Of a DNA stretch of 64,000 nt, positions 1 to 14,396 are shown one piece after another (positions within the stretch are counted from its first letter, which is position 1; every line of letters starts with the position of its first letter). Source of the DNA: Silene conica (Eukaryota > Streptophyta > Magnoliopsida > Caryophyllales > Caryophyllaceae); NCBI GenBank assembly GCA_029255685.2, contig CM055320.2, forward strand, positions 47,527,910-47,591,909. The letters run 5' to 3'. A program made the translations under genes and the position numbers. The notes under the pieces were generated by a model. The model was not told the origin of the DNA. It saw only the letters and a program-made list of their open reading frames with translations, and searched no databases.

Positions 1-3000
1 CGTGTATAATATATCTTTCACTTCGAGCTGTTTTGGGTGGTCGGAGCGGCCATTGTTATATTTTAGCATGTTTTTCTACCACATGTCCGAAATTGCATCA
101 TGAGATATCTTATTCGATTCTACATCCTATAAACAACTATAAATCACTTTTACACAATTATCCGATTTTCGGCCGAAATTGGTTTATAGCATACCGGTAA
201 CGTCAAATGTCTTCTGATGTTTTTGCAAATTTTTGTGTCCGCTTTATCTCATCAGTGCGATTTTCGGTAATTTTTGTTTCAGGAGTTCAGAGGTCGAAAA
301 AACGTGTATTTTATATCCTTCAATTCGATCTGTTTCGGGTGGTCGGAGCGAGCATTGTTATTTTTCAGCGTGTTTTTCTACCACGTGTCCGAAATCGATC
401 ATGACATATCTTATTCGATTCTAGACCCTATAAACAACTATAAATCAGTTTTACACGGTTATCCGATTTTCGCCCGAAATTGGTTTATTGCTTACCGGTA
501 ACGTCAAATGACTTCAGATGTATTTGCAAATTTTTATGCCCGCTTTATCAGACTTGATTAACTATTTTTGCAATTTTTGACAATTTTTGTTTCGGGAGTT
601 CAGAAGCCTAAAAAACGTGTATAATATATCCTTCACTTCGAGCTGTTTTGGGTGGTCGGAGCGGCCATTGTTATTTTTTAGCCTGTTTTTCTACCACATG
701 TCCGAAATTGCATCATGAGATATCTTATTCTATTCTAGATCCTATAAACAACTATAAATCACTTTTACACAGTTATTCGATTTTCGACCGAAAGTGGTTT
801 ATAGTATACCAGTCACGTCAAATGTCTTCTGATGTTTTTGACAATTTTTGTACCGGTTTTATCTAGCTCGATTAACCATCCTTGCGATTTTCAGTAATTT
901 ATGTTTCAGGATTTCAGAGGCCTAAAAAACGTGTATAATATATCTTTCACTTCGAGCTGTTTTGGGTGGTCGGAGCGGCCATTGTTATATTTTAGCATGT
1001 TTTTCTACCACATGTCCGAAATTGCATCATGAGATATCTTATTCGATTCTACATCCTATAAACAACTATAAATCACTTTTAAACAATTATCCGATTTTCG
1101 GCCGAAATTGGTTTATAGCATACCGGTAACGTCAAATGTCTTCTGATGTTTTTGCAAATTTTTGTGTCCGCTTTATCTCATCCTTGCGATTTTGGGTAAT
1201 TTTTGTTTCAGGAGTTCAGAGGCCTAAAAAGAGTGTATTTTATATCCTTCAATTCGATTTGTTTCTGGTGGTCGGAGCGGGCATTGTTATTTTTCAGCGT
1301 GTTTTTCTACCACGTGTCCGAAATCAATCATGAGATAACTTATTCGATTCTAGACCCTATAAACAACTATAAATCACTTTTACACGTTTATCCGATTTTC
1401 TGCCGAAATTGGTTTATTGCTTACCGGTAACGTCAAATGTCTTCAGATGTATTTGCAAATTTTTATGCCCGCTTTATCTGACTTGATTAACCTTTCTTGC
1501 AATTTTTGACAATTTTTGTTTCGGGAGTTCAGAGGCCTAAAAAACGTGTATAATATATCCTTCACTTCGAGCTGTTTTGGGTGGTCGGAACGGCCATTGT
1601 TATTTTTCAGCCTGTTTTTCTACCACATGTCCGAAATTGCATCATGAGATATCTTATTCTATTCTAGATCCTATAAACAACTATAAATCACTTTTACACA
1701 GTTATCCGATTTTCGACCGAAACTGGTTCATAGCATACCAGTAACGTCAAATGTCTTCTGATGTTTTTGACAATTTTTGTGCCCGCTTTATCTAGCTCGA
1801 TTAACCATCCTTGCGATTTTCAGTAATTTATGTTTCAGGAGTTCAGAGACCTAAAAAACGTGTATAATATATCTTTCACTTCGAGCTGTTTCGGGTGGTC
1901 GGAGCGGCCAGTGTTATATTTTAGCATGTTTTTCTACCACATGTCCGAAATTGCATCATGAGATATTTTATTCGATTCTACATCCTATAAACAACTATAA
2001 ATCACTTTTACACAGTTATCCGATTTTCGGCCGAAATTGGTTTATAGCATACCGGTAACGTCAAATGTCTTCTCATGTTTTTGCAAATTTTTGTGTCCGC
2101 TTTATGTCATCCGTGCGATTTTCGGTAATTTTTGTTTCAGGAGTTCGGAAGCCTAAAAAACGTGTATTTTATATCCTTCAATTCGATCTGTTTCGGGTGC
2201 TCGGAGCGGGCATTGTTATTTTTCAGCGTGTTTTTCTACCACGTGTCCGAAATCGATCATGACATATCTTATTCGATTCTAGACCTATAAACAACTATAA
2301 ATCACTTTTACACGGTTATCCGATTTTCGCCCGAAATTGGTTTATTGCTTACCGGTAACGTCAAATGTCTTCAGATGTATTTGCAAATTTTTATGCCCGC
2401 TTTATCTGACTTGATTAACAATTCTTGCAATTTTTGACAATTTTTGTTTCGGGAGTAAGAGGCCTATAAAACGTGTATAATATATCCTTCACTTCGAGCT
2501 GTTTTGGGTGGTCGGAACGGCCATTGTTGTTTTTCAGCCTGTTTGTCTACCACATGTCCGATATTGCATCATGAGATATCTTATTCTATTCTAAATCCTA
2601 TAAACAACTATAAATCACTTTTACACAGTTATCCGATTTTCGACCGAAACTGGTTTATAGCATACCAGTAACGTCAAATGTCTTCTGATGTTTTTGACAA
2701 TTTTTATGCCCGCTTTATCTGGCTCGATCAACCATCCTTGCGATTTTCAGTAATTTTTGTTTCAGGAGTTCAGAGGCCTAAAGAACGTGTATAATATATC
2801 CTTCACTTCGAGCTGTTTTGGGTGGTCGGAGCGGCAATTGTTATTTTTCAGCCTGTTTTTCTACCACATGTCCGAAATTGCATCATGAGATATCTTATTC
2901 GATTCTAGATCCTATAAACAACTATAAATCACTTTTACACAGTTATCCGATTTTCGGCCGATATTGGTTTATAGCATACCGGTAACGTCAAATGTCTTCT

Positions 3001-6000
3001 GATGTTTTTGCAAATTTTTGTGTCCGCTTTATCTCATCCTTGCGATTTTGGGTAATTTTTGTTTCAAGAGTTCAGAGGCCTAAAAAGAGTATATTTTATA
3101 TCCTTCAATTCGATCTGTTTCTGGTGGTCGGAGCGGGCATTGTTATTTTTCAGCGTGTTTTTCTACCACGTGTCCGAAATCAATCATGAGATATCTTATT
3201 CGATTCTAGACCCTATAAACAACTATAAATCGTTTTTACACGGTTATCCGATTTTCGGCCGAAATTGGTTTATTGCTTACCGGTAACGTCAATTGTCTTC
3301 AGATGTATTTGCAAATTTTTATGCCCGCTTTATCTGACTTGATTAACCTTTCTTGCAATTTTTGACAATTTTTGTTTCGGGAGTTCAGAGGCCTAAAAAA
3401 CGTGTATAATATATCCTTCACTTCGAGCTGTTTTGGGTGGTCGGAACAGCCATTGTTATTTTTCAGCCTGTTTTTCTACCACATGTCCGAAATTGCATCA
3501 TGAGATATCTTATTCTATTCTAGATCCTATAAACAACTATAAATCACTTTTACACAGTTATCCGATTTTCGACCGAAACTGGTTTATAGCATACCAGTAA
3601 CGTCAAATGTCTTCTGATGTTTTTGACAATTTTTGTGCCCGCTTTATCTAGCTCGATTAACCATCCTTGCGATTTTCAGTAATTTATGTTTCAGGAGTTC
3701 AGAGACCTAAAAAACGTGTATAATATATCTTTCACTTCGAGCTGTTTCGGGTGGTCGGAGCGGCCAGTGTTATATTTTAGCATGTTTTTCTACCACATGT
3801 CCGAAATTGCATCATGAGATATTTTATTCGATTCTACATCCTATAAACAACTATAAATCACTTTTACACAGTTATCCGATTTTCGGCCGAAATTGGTTTA
3901 TAGCATACCGGTAACGTCAAATGTCTTCTCATGTTTTTGCAAATTTTTGTGTCCGCTTTATGTCATCCGTGCGATTTTTGGTAATTTTTGTTTCAGGAGT
4001 TCGGAAGCCTAAAAAACGTGTATTTTATATCCTTTTATTCGATCTGTTTCGGGTGGTCGGAGCGGGCATTGTTATTTTTCAGCGTGTTTTTCTACCACGT
4101 GTCCGAAATCGATCATGACATATCTTATTCGATTCTAGACCTATAAACAACTATAAATCACTTTTACACGGTTATCCGATTTTCGCCCGAAATTGGTTTA
4201 TTGCTTACCGGTAACGTCAAATGTCTTCAGATGTATTTGCAAATTTTTATGCCCGCTTTATCTGACTTGATTAACAATTCTTGCAATTTTTGACAATTTT
4301 TGTTTCGGGAGTAAGAGGCCTATAAAACGTGTATAATATATCCTTCACTTCGAGCTGTTTTGGGTGGTCGGAACGGCCATTGTTATTTTTCAGCCTGTTT
4401 TTCTACCACATGTCCGAAATTGCATCATGAGATATCTTATTCTATTCTAGATCCTATAAACAACTATAAATCACTTTTACACAGTTATCCGATTTTCGAC
4501 CGAAACTGGTTTATAGCATACCAGTAACGTCAAATGTCTTCTGATGTTTTTGACAATTTTTGTGACCGCTTTATCTAGCTCGATTAACCATCCTTGCGAT
4601 TTTCAGTAATTTATGTTTCAGGAGTTCAGAGACCTAAAAAACGTGTATAATATATCCTTCACTTCGACCTGTTTCGGGTGGTCGGAGCGGCCATTGTTAT
4701 TTTTCAGCCTGTTTTTCTACCACATGTCCGAAATTGCATCATGAGATATCTTATTCGATTCTAGATCCTATAAACAATTATAAATCACTTTTACAAAGTT
4801 ATCCGTTTTTCGGCCGAAATTGGTTTATAGCATACCGGTAACGTCAAATGTCTTCTGATGTTTTTGCAAATTTTTGTGTCCGCTTTATCTCATCCTTGCG
4901 ATTTTGGGTAATTTTTGTTTCAGGAGTTCAGAGGCCTAAAAAGAGTGTATTTTATATCCTTCAATTCGATCTGTTTCTGGTGGTCGGAGCGGACATTGTT
5001 ATTTTTCAGCGTGTTTTTCTACCACGTGTCCGAAATCAATCATGAGATATCTTATTCGATTCTAGACCCTATAAACAACTATAAATCACTTTTACACGGT
5101 TATCCGATTTTCGGCCGAAATTGGTTTATTGCTTACCGGTAACGTCAAATGTCTTCAGATGTATTTGCAAATTTTTATGCCCGCTTTATCTGACTTGATT
5201 AACCTTTCTTGCAATTTTTGACAATTTTTGTTTCGGGAGTTCAGAGGCCTAAAAAACGTGTATAATATATCCTTCACTTCGAGCTGTTTTGGGTGGTCGG
5301 AACAGCCATTGTTTTTTTTCAGCCTGTTTTTCTACCACATGTCCGAAATTGCATCATGAGATATCTTATTCTATTGTAGATCCTGTAAACAACTATAAAG
5401 CACTTTTACACAGTTATCCGATTTTCGACCGAAACTCCAGTAACGTCAAATGTCTTCTGATGTTTTTGACAATTTTTGTGCCCGCCTTATCTAGCTCGAT
5501 TAACCATCCTTGCGATTTTCAGTAATTTATGTTTCAGGAGTTCAGAGACCTAAAAAACGTGTATAATATATCTTTCACTTCGAGCTCTTTCGGGTGGTCG
5601 GAGCGGCCAGTGTTATATTTTAGCATGTTTTTCTACCACATGTCCGAAATTGCATCATGAGATATCTTATTCGATTCTACATCCTATAAACAACTATAAA
5701 TCACTTTTACACAGTTATCCGATTTTCGGCCGAAATTGGTTTATAGCATACCGGTAACGTCAAATGTCTTCTGATGTTTTTGCAAATTTTTGTGTCCGCT
5801 TTATCTCATCCGTGCGATTTTCGGTAATTTTTGTTTCAGGAGTTCAGAGGCCTAAAAAACGTGTATTTTATATCCTTCAATACGATCTGTTTCGGGTGGT
5901 CGGAGCGGGCATTGTTATTTTTCAGCGTGTTTTTCTACCGCGTGTCCGAAATCGATCATGACATATCTTATTCGATTCTAGACCCTATAAACAACTATAA

Positions 6001-8799
6001 ATCGTTTTTACACGGTTATCCGATTTTCGGCCGAAATTGGTTTATTGCTTACCGGTAACGTCAAATGTCTTCAGATGTATTTGCAAATTTTTATGCCCGC
6101 TTTATCTGACTTGATTAACCTTTCTTGCAATTTTTGACAATTTTTGTTTCGGGAGTTCAGAGGCCTAAAAAACGTGTATAATATATCCTTCACTTCGAGC
6201 TGTTTTGGGTGGTCGGAACGGCCATTGTTATTTTTCAGCCTGTTTTTCTACCACATGTCCGAAATTGCATCATGAGATATCTTATTCTATTCTAGATCCT
6301 ATAAACAACTATAAATCACTTTTACACAGTTATCCGATTTTCGACCGAAACTGGTTTATAGCATACCAGTAACGTCAAATGTCTTCTGATGTTTTTGACA
6401 ATTTTTGTGCCCGCTTTATCTAGCTCGATTAACCATCCTTGCGATTTTCAGTAATTTATGTTTCAGGAGTTCAGAGACCTAAAAAACGTGTATAATATAT
6501 CTTTCACTTCGAGCTGTTTCGGGTGGTCGGAGCGGCCAGTGTTATATTTTAGCATGTTTTTCTACCACATGTCCGAAATTTCATCATGAGATATTTTATT
6601 CGATTCTACATCCTATAAACAACTATAAATCACTTTACACAGTTATCCGATTTTCGGCCGAAATTGGTTTATAGCATACCGGTAACGTCAAATGTCTTCT
6701 CATGTTTTTGCAAATTTTTGTGTCCGCTTTATGTCATCCGTGCGATTTTCGGTAATTTTTGTTTCAGGAGTTCGGAAGCCTAAAAAACGTGTATTTTATA
6801 TCCTTCAATTCGATCTGTTTCGGGTGGTCGGAGCGGGCATTGTTATTTTTCAGCGTGTTTTTCTACCACGTGTCCGAAATCGATCATGACATATCTTATT
6901 CGATTCTAGACCTATAAACAACTATAAATCACTTTTACACGGTTATCCGATTTTCGCCCGAAATTGGTTTATTGCTTACCGGTAACGTCAAATGTCTTCA
7001 GATGTATTTGCAAATTTTTATGCCCGCTTTATCTGACTTGATTAACAATTCTTGCAATTTTTGACAATTTTTGTTTCGGGAGTAAGAGGCCTATAAAACG
7101 TGTATAATATATCCTTCACTTCGAGCTGTTTTGGGTGGTCGGAACGGCCATTGTTGTTTTTCAGCCTGTTTGTCTACCATATGTCCGAAATTGCATCATG
7201 AGATATCTTATTCTATTCTAAATCCTATAAACAACTATAAATCACTTTTACACAGTTATCCGATTTTCGACCGAAACTGGTTTATAGCATACCAGTAACG
7301 TCAAATGTCTTCTGATGTTTTTGACAATTTTTATGCCCGCTTTATCTGGCTCGATCAACCATCCTTGCGATTTTCAGTAATTTTTGTTTCAGGAGTTCAG
7401 AGGCCTAAAGAACGTGTATAATATATCCTTCACTTCGAGTAGTTTTGGGTGGTCGGAGCGGCCATTGTTATTTTTCAGCCTGTTTTTCTACCACATGTCC
7501 GAAATTGCATCATGAGATATCTTATTCGATTCTAGATCCTATAAACAACTATAAATCACTTTTACACAGTTATCTGATTTTCGGCCGATATTGGTTTATA
7601 GCATACCGGTAACGTCAAATGTCTTCTGATGTTTTTGCAAATTTTTGTGTCCGCTTTATCTCATCCTTGCGATTTTGGGTAATTTTTGTTTCAGGAGTTC
7701 AGAGGCCTAAAAAGAGTATATTTTATATCCTTCAATTCGATCTGTTTCTGGTGGTCGGAGCGGGCATTGTTATTTTTCAGCGTGTTTTTCTACCACGTGT
7801 CCGAAATCAATCATGAGATATCTTATTCGATTCTAGACCCTATAAACAACTATAAATCACTTTTACACGGTTATCCGATTTTCGGCCGAAATTGGTTTAT
7901 TGCTTACCGGTAACGTCAAATGTCTTCAGATGTATTTGCAAATTTTTATGCCCGCTTTATCTGACTTGATTAACCTTTCTTGCAATTTTTGACAATTTTT
8001 GTTTCGGGAGTTCAGAGGCCTAAAAAACATGTATAATATATCCTTCACTTCGAGCTGTTTTGGGTGGTCGGAACGGCCATTGTTATTTTTCAGTCTGTTT
8101 TTCTACCACATGTCCGAAATTGCATCATGAGATATCTTATTCTATTCTAGATCCTATAAACAACTATAAATCACTTTTACACAGTTATCCGATTTTCGAC
8201 CGAAACTGGTTTATAGCATACCAGTAACGTCAAATGTCTTCTGATGTTTTTGACAATTTTTGTGCCCGCTTTATCTAGCTCGATTAACCATCCTTGCGAT
8301 TTTCAGTAATTTATGTTTCAGGAGTTCAGAGACCTAAAAAACGTGTATAATATATCCTTCACTTCGACCTGTTTCGGGTGGTCGGAGCGACCATTGTTAT
8401 TTTTCAGCCTGTTTTTCTACCACATGTCCGAAATTGCATCATGAGATATCTTATTCGATTCTAGATCCTATAAACAATTATAAATCACTTTTACAAAGTT
8501 ATCCGTTTTTCGGCCGAAATTGGTTTATAGCATACCGGTAACGTCAAATGTCTTCTGATGTTTTTGCAAATTTTTGTGTCCGCTTTATCTTATCCTTGCG
8601 ATTTTGGGTAATTTTTGTTTCAGGAGTTCAGAGGCCTAAAAAGAGTGTATTTTATATCCTTCAATTCGATCTGTTTCTGGTGGTCGGAGCGGACATTGTT
8701 ATTTTTCAGCGTGTTTTTCTACCACGTGTCCGAAATCAATCATGAGATATCTTATTCGATTCTAGACCCTATAAACAACTATAAATCACTTTTACACGG

Positions 8800-10720
8800 T
8801 TATCCGATTTTCGGCCGAAATTGGTTTATTGCTTACCGGTAACGTCAAATGTCTTCAGATGTATTTGCAAATTTTTATGCCCGCTTTATCTGACTTGATT
8901 AACCTTTCTTGCAATTTTTGACAATTTTTGTTTCGGGAGTTCAGAGGCCTAAAAAACGTGTATAATATATCCTTCACTTCGAGCTGTTTTGGGTGGTCGG
9001 AACGGCGATTGTTATTTTTCAGCCTGTTTTTCTACCACATGTCCGAAATTGCATCATGAGATATCTTATTCTATTGTAGATCCTGTAAACAACTATAAAG
9101 CACTTTTACACAGTTATCCGATTTTCGACCGAATCTCCAGTAACGTCAAATGTCTTCTGATGTTTTTGACAATTTTTGTGCCCGCCTTATCTAGCTCGAT
9201 TAACCATCCTTGCGATTTTCAGTAATTTATGTTTCAGGAGTTCAGAGACCTAAAAAACGTGTATAATATATCTTTCACTTCGAGCTCTTTCGGGTGGTCG
9301 GAGCGGCCAGTGTTATATTTTAGCATGTTTTTCTACCACATGTCCGAAATTGCATCATGAGATATCTTATTCGATTCTACATCCTATAAACAACTATAAA
9401 TCACTTTTACACAGTTATCCGATTTTCGGCTGAAATTGGTTTATAGCATACCGGTAACGAAAAATGTCTTCTGATGTTTTTGCAAATTTTTGTGTCCGCT
9501 TTATCTCATCCGTGCGATTTTCGGTAATTTTTGTTTCAGGAGTTCAGAGGCCTAAAAAACGTGTATTTTATATCCTTTAATACGATCTGTTTCGGGTGGT
9601 CGGAGTGGGCATTGTTATTTTTCAGCGTGTTTTTCTACCGCGTGTCCGAAATCGATCATGACATATCTTATTCGATTCTAGACCCTATAAACAACTATAA
9701 ATCGTTTTTACACGGTTATCCGATTTTCGGCCGAAATTGGTTTATTGCTTACCGGTAACGTCAAATGTCTTCAGATGTATTTGCAAATTTTTATGCCCGC
9801 TTTATCTGACTTGATTAACCTTTCTTGCAATTTTTGACAATTTTTGTTTCGGGAGTTCAGAGGCCTAAAAAACGTGTATAATATATCCTTCACTTCGAGC
9901 TGTTTTGGGTGGTCGGAACGGCGATTGTTATTTTTCAGCCTGTTTTTCTACCACATGTCCGAAATTGCATCATGAGATATCTTATTCTATTGTAGATCCT
10001 GTAAACAACTATAAAGCACTTTTACACAGTTATCCGATTTTCGACCGAATCTCCAGTAACGTCAAATGTCTTCTGATGTTTTTGACAATTTTTGTGCCCG
10101 CCTTATCTAGCTCGATTAACCATCCTTGCGATTTTCAGTAATTTATGTTTCAGGAGTTCAGAGACCTAAAAAACGTGTATAATATATCTTTCACTTCGAG
10201 CTCTTTCGGGTGGTCGGAGCGGCCAGTGTTATATTTTAGCATGTTTTTCTACCACATGTCCGAAATTGCATCATGAGATATCTTATTCGATTCTACATCC
10301 TATAAACAACTATAAATCACTTTTACACAGTTATCCGATTTTCGGCTGAAATTGGTTTATAGCATACCGGTAACGAAAAATGTCTTCTGATGTTTTTGCA
10401 AATTTTTGTGTCCGCTTTATCTCATCCGTGCGATTTTCGGTAATTTTTGTTTCAGGAGTTCAGAGGCCTAAAAAACGTGTATTTTATATCCTTTAATACG
10501 ATCTGTTTCGGGTGGTCGGAGTGGGCATTGTTATTTTTCAGCGTGTTTTTCTACCGCGTGTCCGAAATCGATCATGACATATCTTATTCGATTCTAGACC
10601 CTATAAACAACTATAAATCGTTTTTACACGGTTATCCGATTTTCGGCCGAAATTGGTTTATTGCTTACCGGTAACGTCAAATGTCTTCAGATGTATTTGC
10701 AAATTTTTATGCCCGCTTTA
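8800..10720 (+). repeat. Near-identical tandem pair of 916-bp HOR units
   Basis: Two consecutive HOR units of exactly 916 bp share private variants. One is a 13-15 bp deletion in the B monomer that removes the TGGTTTATAGCATAC region (near 9,135 and 10,051). Others are TAACGAAAAATG instead of TAACGTCAAATG (9,457 and 10,373) and a GTGGGCATTG variant (about 9,606 and 10,522). An older unit with the same B deletion lies at about 5,438. The pair looks like a very recent unequal-exchange duplication. Exact end points cannot be fixed by eye. Confidence 0.8.
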
Positions 10721-13700
10721 TCAGACTTGATTAACTATTTTTGCAATTTTTGACAATTTTTGTTTCGGGAGTTCAGAAGCCTAAAATACGTGTATAATAT
10801 ATCCTTCACTTCGAGCTGTTTTGGGTGGTCGGAGCGGCCATTGTTATTTTTCAGCCTGTTTTTCTACCACATGTCCGAAATTGCATCATGAGATATCTTA
10901 TTCTATTCTAGATCCTATAAACAACTATAAATCACTTTTACACAGTTATTCGATTTTCGACCGAAACTGGTTTATAGCATACCAGTAACGTCAAATGTCT
11001 TCTGATGTTTTTGACAATTTTTGTACCCGCTTTATCTAGCTCGATTAACCATCCTTGCGATTTTCAGTAATTTATGTTTCAGGATTTCAGAGGCCTAAAA
11101 AACGTGTATAATATATCTTTCACTTCGAGCTGTTTTGGGTGGTCGGAGCGGCCATTGTTATATTTTAGCATGTTTTTCTACCACATGTCCGAAATTGCAT
11201 CATGAGATATCTTATTCGATTCTACATCCTATAAAAAACTATAAATCACTTTTACACAATTATCCGATTTTCGGCCGAAATTGGTTTATAGCATACCGGT
11301 AACGTCAAATGTCTTCTGATGTTTTTGCAAATTTTTGTGTCCGCTTTATCTCATCAGTGCGATTTTCGGTAATTTTTGTTTCAGGAGTTCAGAGGTCGAA
11401 AAAACGTGTATTTTATATCCTTCAATTCGATCTGTTTCGGGTGGTCGGAGCGAGCATTGTTATTTTTCAGTGTGTTTTTCTACCACGTGTCCGAAATCGA
11501 TCATGACATATCTTATTCGATTCTAGACCCTATAAACAACTATAAATCACTTTTACACGGTTATCCGATTTTCGCCCGAAATTGGTTTATTGCTTACCGG
11601 TAACGTCAAATGACTTCAGATGTATTTGCAAATTTTTATGCCCGCTTTATCAGACTTGATTAACTATTTTTGCAATTTTTGACAATTTTTGTTTCGGGAG
11701 TTCAGAAGCCTAAAAAACGTGTATAATATATCCTTCACTTCGAGCTGTTTTGGGTGGTCGGAGCGGCCATTGTTATTTTTTAGCCTGTTTTTCTACCACA
11801 TGTCCGAAATTGCATCATGAGATATCTTATTCTATTCTAGATCCTATAAACAACTATAAATCACTTTTACACAGTTATTCGATTTTCGACCGAAAGTGGT
11901 TTATAGTATACCAGTCACGTCAAATGTCTTCTGATGTTTTTGACAATTTTTGTACCCGTTTTATCTAGCTCGATTAACCATCCTTGCGATTTTCAGTAAT
12001 TTATGTTTCAGGATTTCAGAGGCCTAAAAAACGTGTATAATATATCTTTCACTTCGAGCTGTTTTGGGTGGTCGGAGCGGCCATTGTTATATTTTAGCAT
12101 GTTTTTCTACCACATGTCCGAAATTGCATCATGAGATATCTTATTCGATTCTACATCCTATAAACAACTATAAATCACTTTTAAACAATTATCCGATTTT
12201 CGGCCGAAATTGGTTTATAGCATACCGGTAACGTCAAATGTCTTCTGATGTTTTTGCAAATTTTTGTGTCCGCTTTATCTCATCAGTGCGATTTTCGGTT
12301 ATTTTTGTTTCAGGAGTTCAGAGGTCGAAAAAACGTGTATTTTATATCCTTCAATTCGATCTGTTTCAGGTGGTCGGAGCGAGCATTGTTATTTTTCAGC
12401 GTGTTTTTCTACCACGTGTCCGAAATCGATCATGACATATCTTATTCGATTCTAGACCCTATAAACAACTATAAATCACTTTTACACGGTTATCCGATTT
12501 TCGCCCGAAATTGGTTTATTGCTTACCGGTAACGTCAAATGACTTCAGATGTATTTGCAAATTTTTATGCCCGCTTTATCAGACTTGATTAACTATTTTT
12601 GTAATTTTTGACAATTTTTGTTTCGGGAGTTCAGAAGCCTAAAAAACGTGTATAATATATCCTTCACTTCGAGCTGTTTTGGGTGGTCGGAGCGGCCATT
12701 GTTATTTTTTAGCCTGTTTTTCTACCACATGTCCGAAATTGCATCATGAGATATCTTATTCTTTTCTAGATCCTATAAACAACTATAAATCACTTTTACA
12801 CAGTTATTCGATTTTCGACCGAAAGTGGTTTATAGTATACCAGTCACGTCAAATGTCTTCTGATGTTTTTGACAATTTTTGTACCCGTTTTATCTAGCTC
12901 GATTAACCATCCTTGCGATTTTCAGTAATTTATGTTTCAGGATTTCAGAGGCCTAAAAAACGTGTATAATATATCTTTCACTTCGAGCTGTTTTGGGTGG
13001 TCGGAGCGGCCATTGTTATATTTTAGCATGTTTTTCTACCACATGTCCGAAATTGCATCATGAGATATCTTATTCGATTCTACATCCTATAAACAACTAT
13101 AAATCACTTTTAAACAATTATCCGATTTTCGGCCGAAATTGGTTTATAGCATACCGGTAACGTCAAATGTCTTCTGATGTTTTTGCAAATTTTTGTGTCC
13201 GCTTTATCTCATCAGTGCGATTTTAGGTAATTTTTGTTTCAGGAGTTCAGAGGTCTAAAAAACGCGTATTTTATATCCTTCAATTCGATCTGTTTCGGGT
13301 GGTCGGAGCGAGCATTGTTATTTTTCAGCGTGTTTTTCTACCACGTGTCCGAAATCGATCATGACATATCTTATTCGATTCTAGACCCTATAAACAACTA
13401 TAAATCACTTTTACACGGTTATCCGATTTTCGCCCGAAATTGGTTTATTGCTTACCGGTAACGTCAAATGTCTTCAGATGTATTTGCAAATTTTTATGCC
13501 CGCTTTATCAGCCTTGATTAACTATTTTTGCAATTTTTGACAATTTTTGTTTCGGGAGTTCAGAAGCCTAAAAAACGTGTATAATATATCCTTCACTTCG
13601 AGCTGTTTTGGGTGGTCGGAGCGGCCATTGTTATTTTTCAGCCTGTTTTTCTACCACATGTCCGAAATTGCATCATGAGATATCTTATTCTATTCTAGAT

Positions 13701-14396
13701 CCTATAAACAACTATAAATCACTTTTACACAGTTATTCGATTTTCGACCGAAACTGGTTTATAGCATACCAGTAACGTCAAATGTCTTCTGATGTTTTTG
13801 ACAATTTTTGTACCCGCTTTATCTAGCTCGATTAACCATCCTTGCGATTTTCAGTAATTTATGTTTCAGGATTTCAGAGGCCTAAAAAACGTGTATAATA
13901 TATCTTTCACTTCGAGCTGTTTTGGGTGGTCGGAGCGGCCATTGTTATATTTTAGCATGTTTTTCTACCACATGTCCGAAATTGCATCATGAGATATCTT
14001 ATTCGATTCTACATCCTATAAACAACTATAAATCACTTTTACACAATTATCCGATTTTCGGCCGAAATTGGTTTATAGCATACCGGTAACGTCAAATGTC
14101 TTCTGATGTTTTTGCAAATTTTTGTGTCCGCTTTATCTCATCAATGCGATTTTCGGTAATTTTTGTTTCAGGAGTTCAGAGGTCTAAAAAACGTGTATTT
14201 TATATCCTTCAATTCGATCTGTTTCGGGTGGTCGGAGCGGGCATTGTTATTTTTCAGCGTGTTTTTCTACCACGTGTCCGAAATCGATCATGACATATTT
14301 TATTCGATTCTAGACCCTATAAACAACTATAAATCACTTTTACACGGTTATCTGATTTTCGCCCGAAATTGGTTTATTGCTTACCGGTAACGTCAA

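Noticed and set aside
207..404. Recurrent 65-codon and 75-codon open frames in every class A monomer (MSSDVFANFC... and MFQEFRG...)
   Set aside because: They overlap each other, recur with the satellite period, and include known single-base indels that shift or fuse the frames (54,137; 58,779; 61,561). There is no domain, no codon-level constraint and no gene context.
1200..1260. TTTTTGTTTCAGGAG in each monomer as a 3' splice site
   Set aside because: The match to a splice acceptor is good, but there is no matching donor or coding exon, and it recurs in a satellite.
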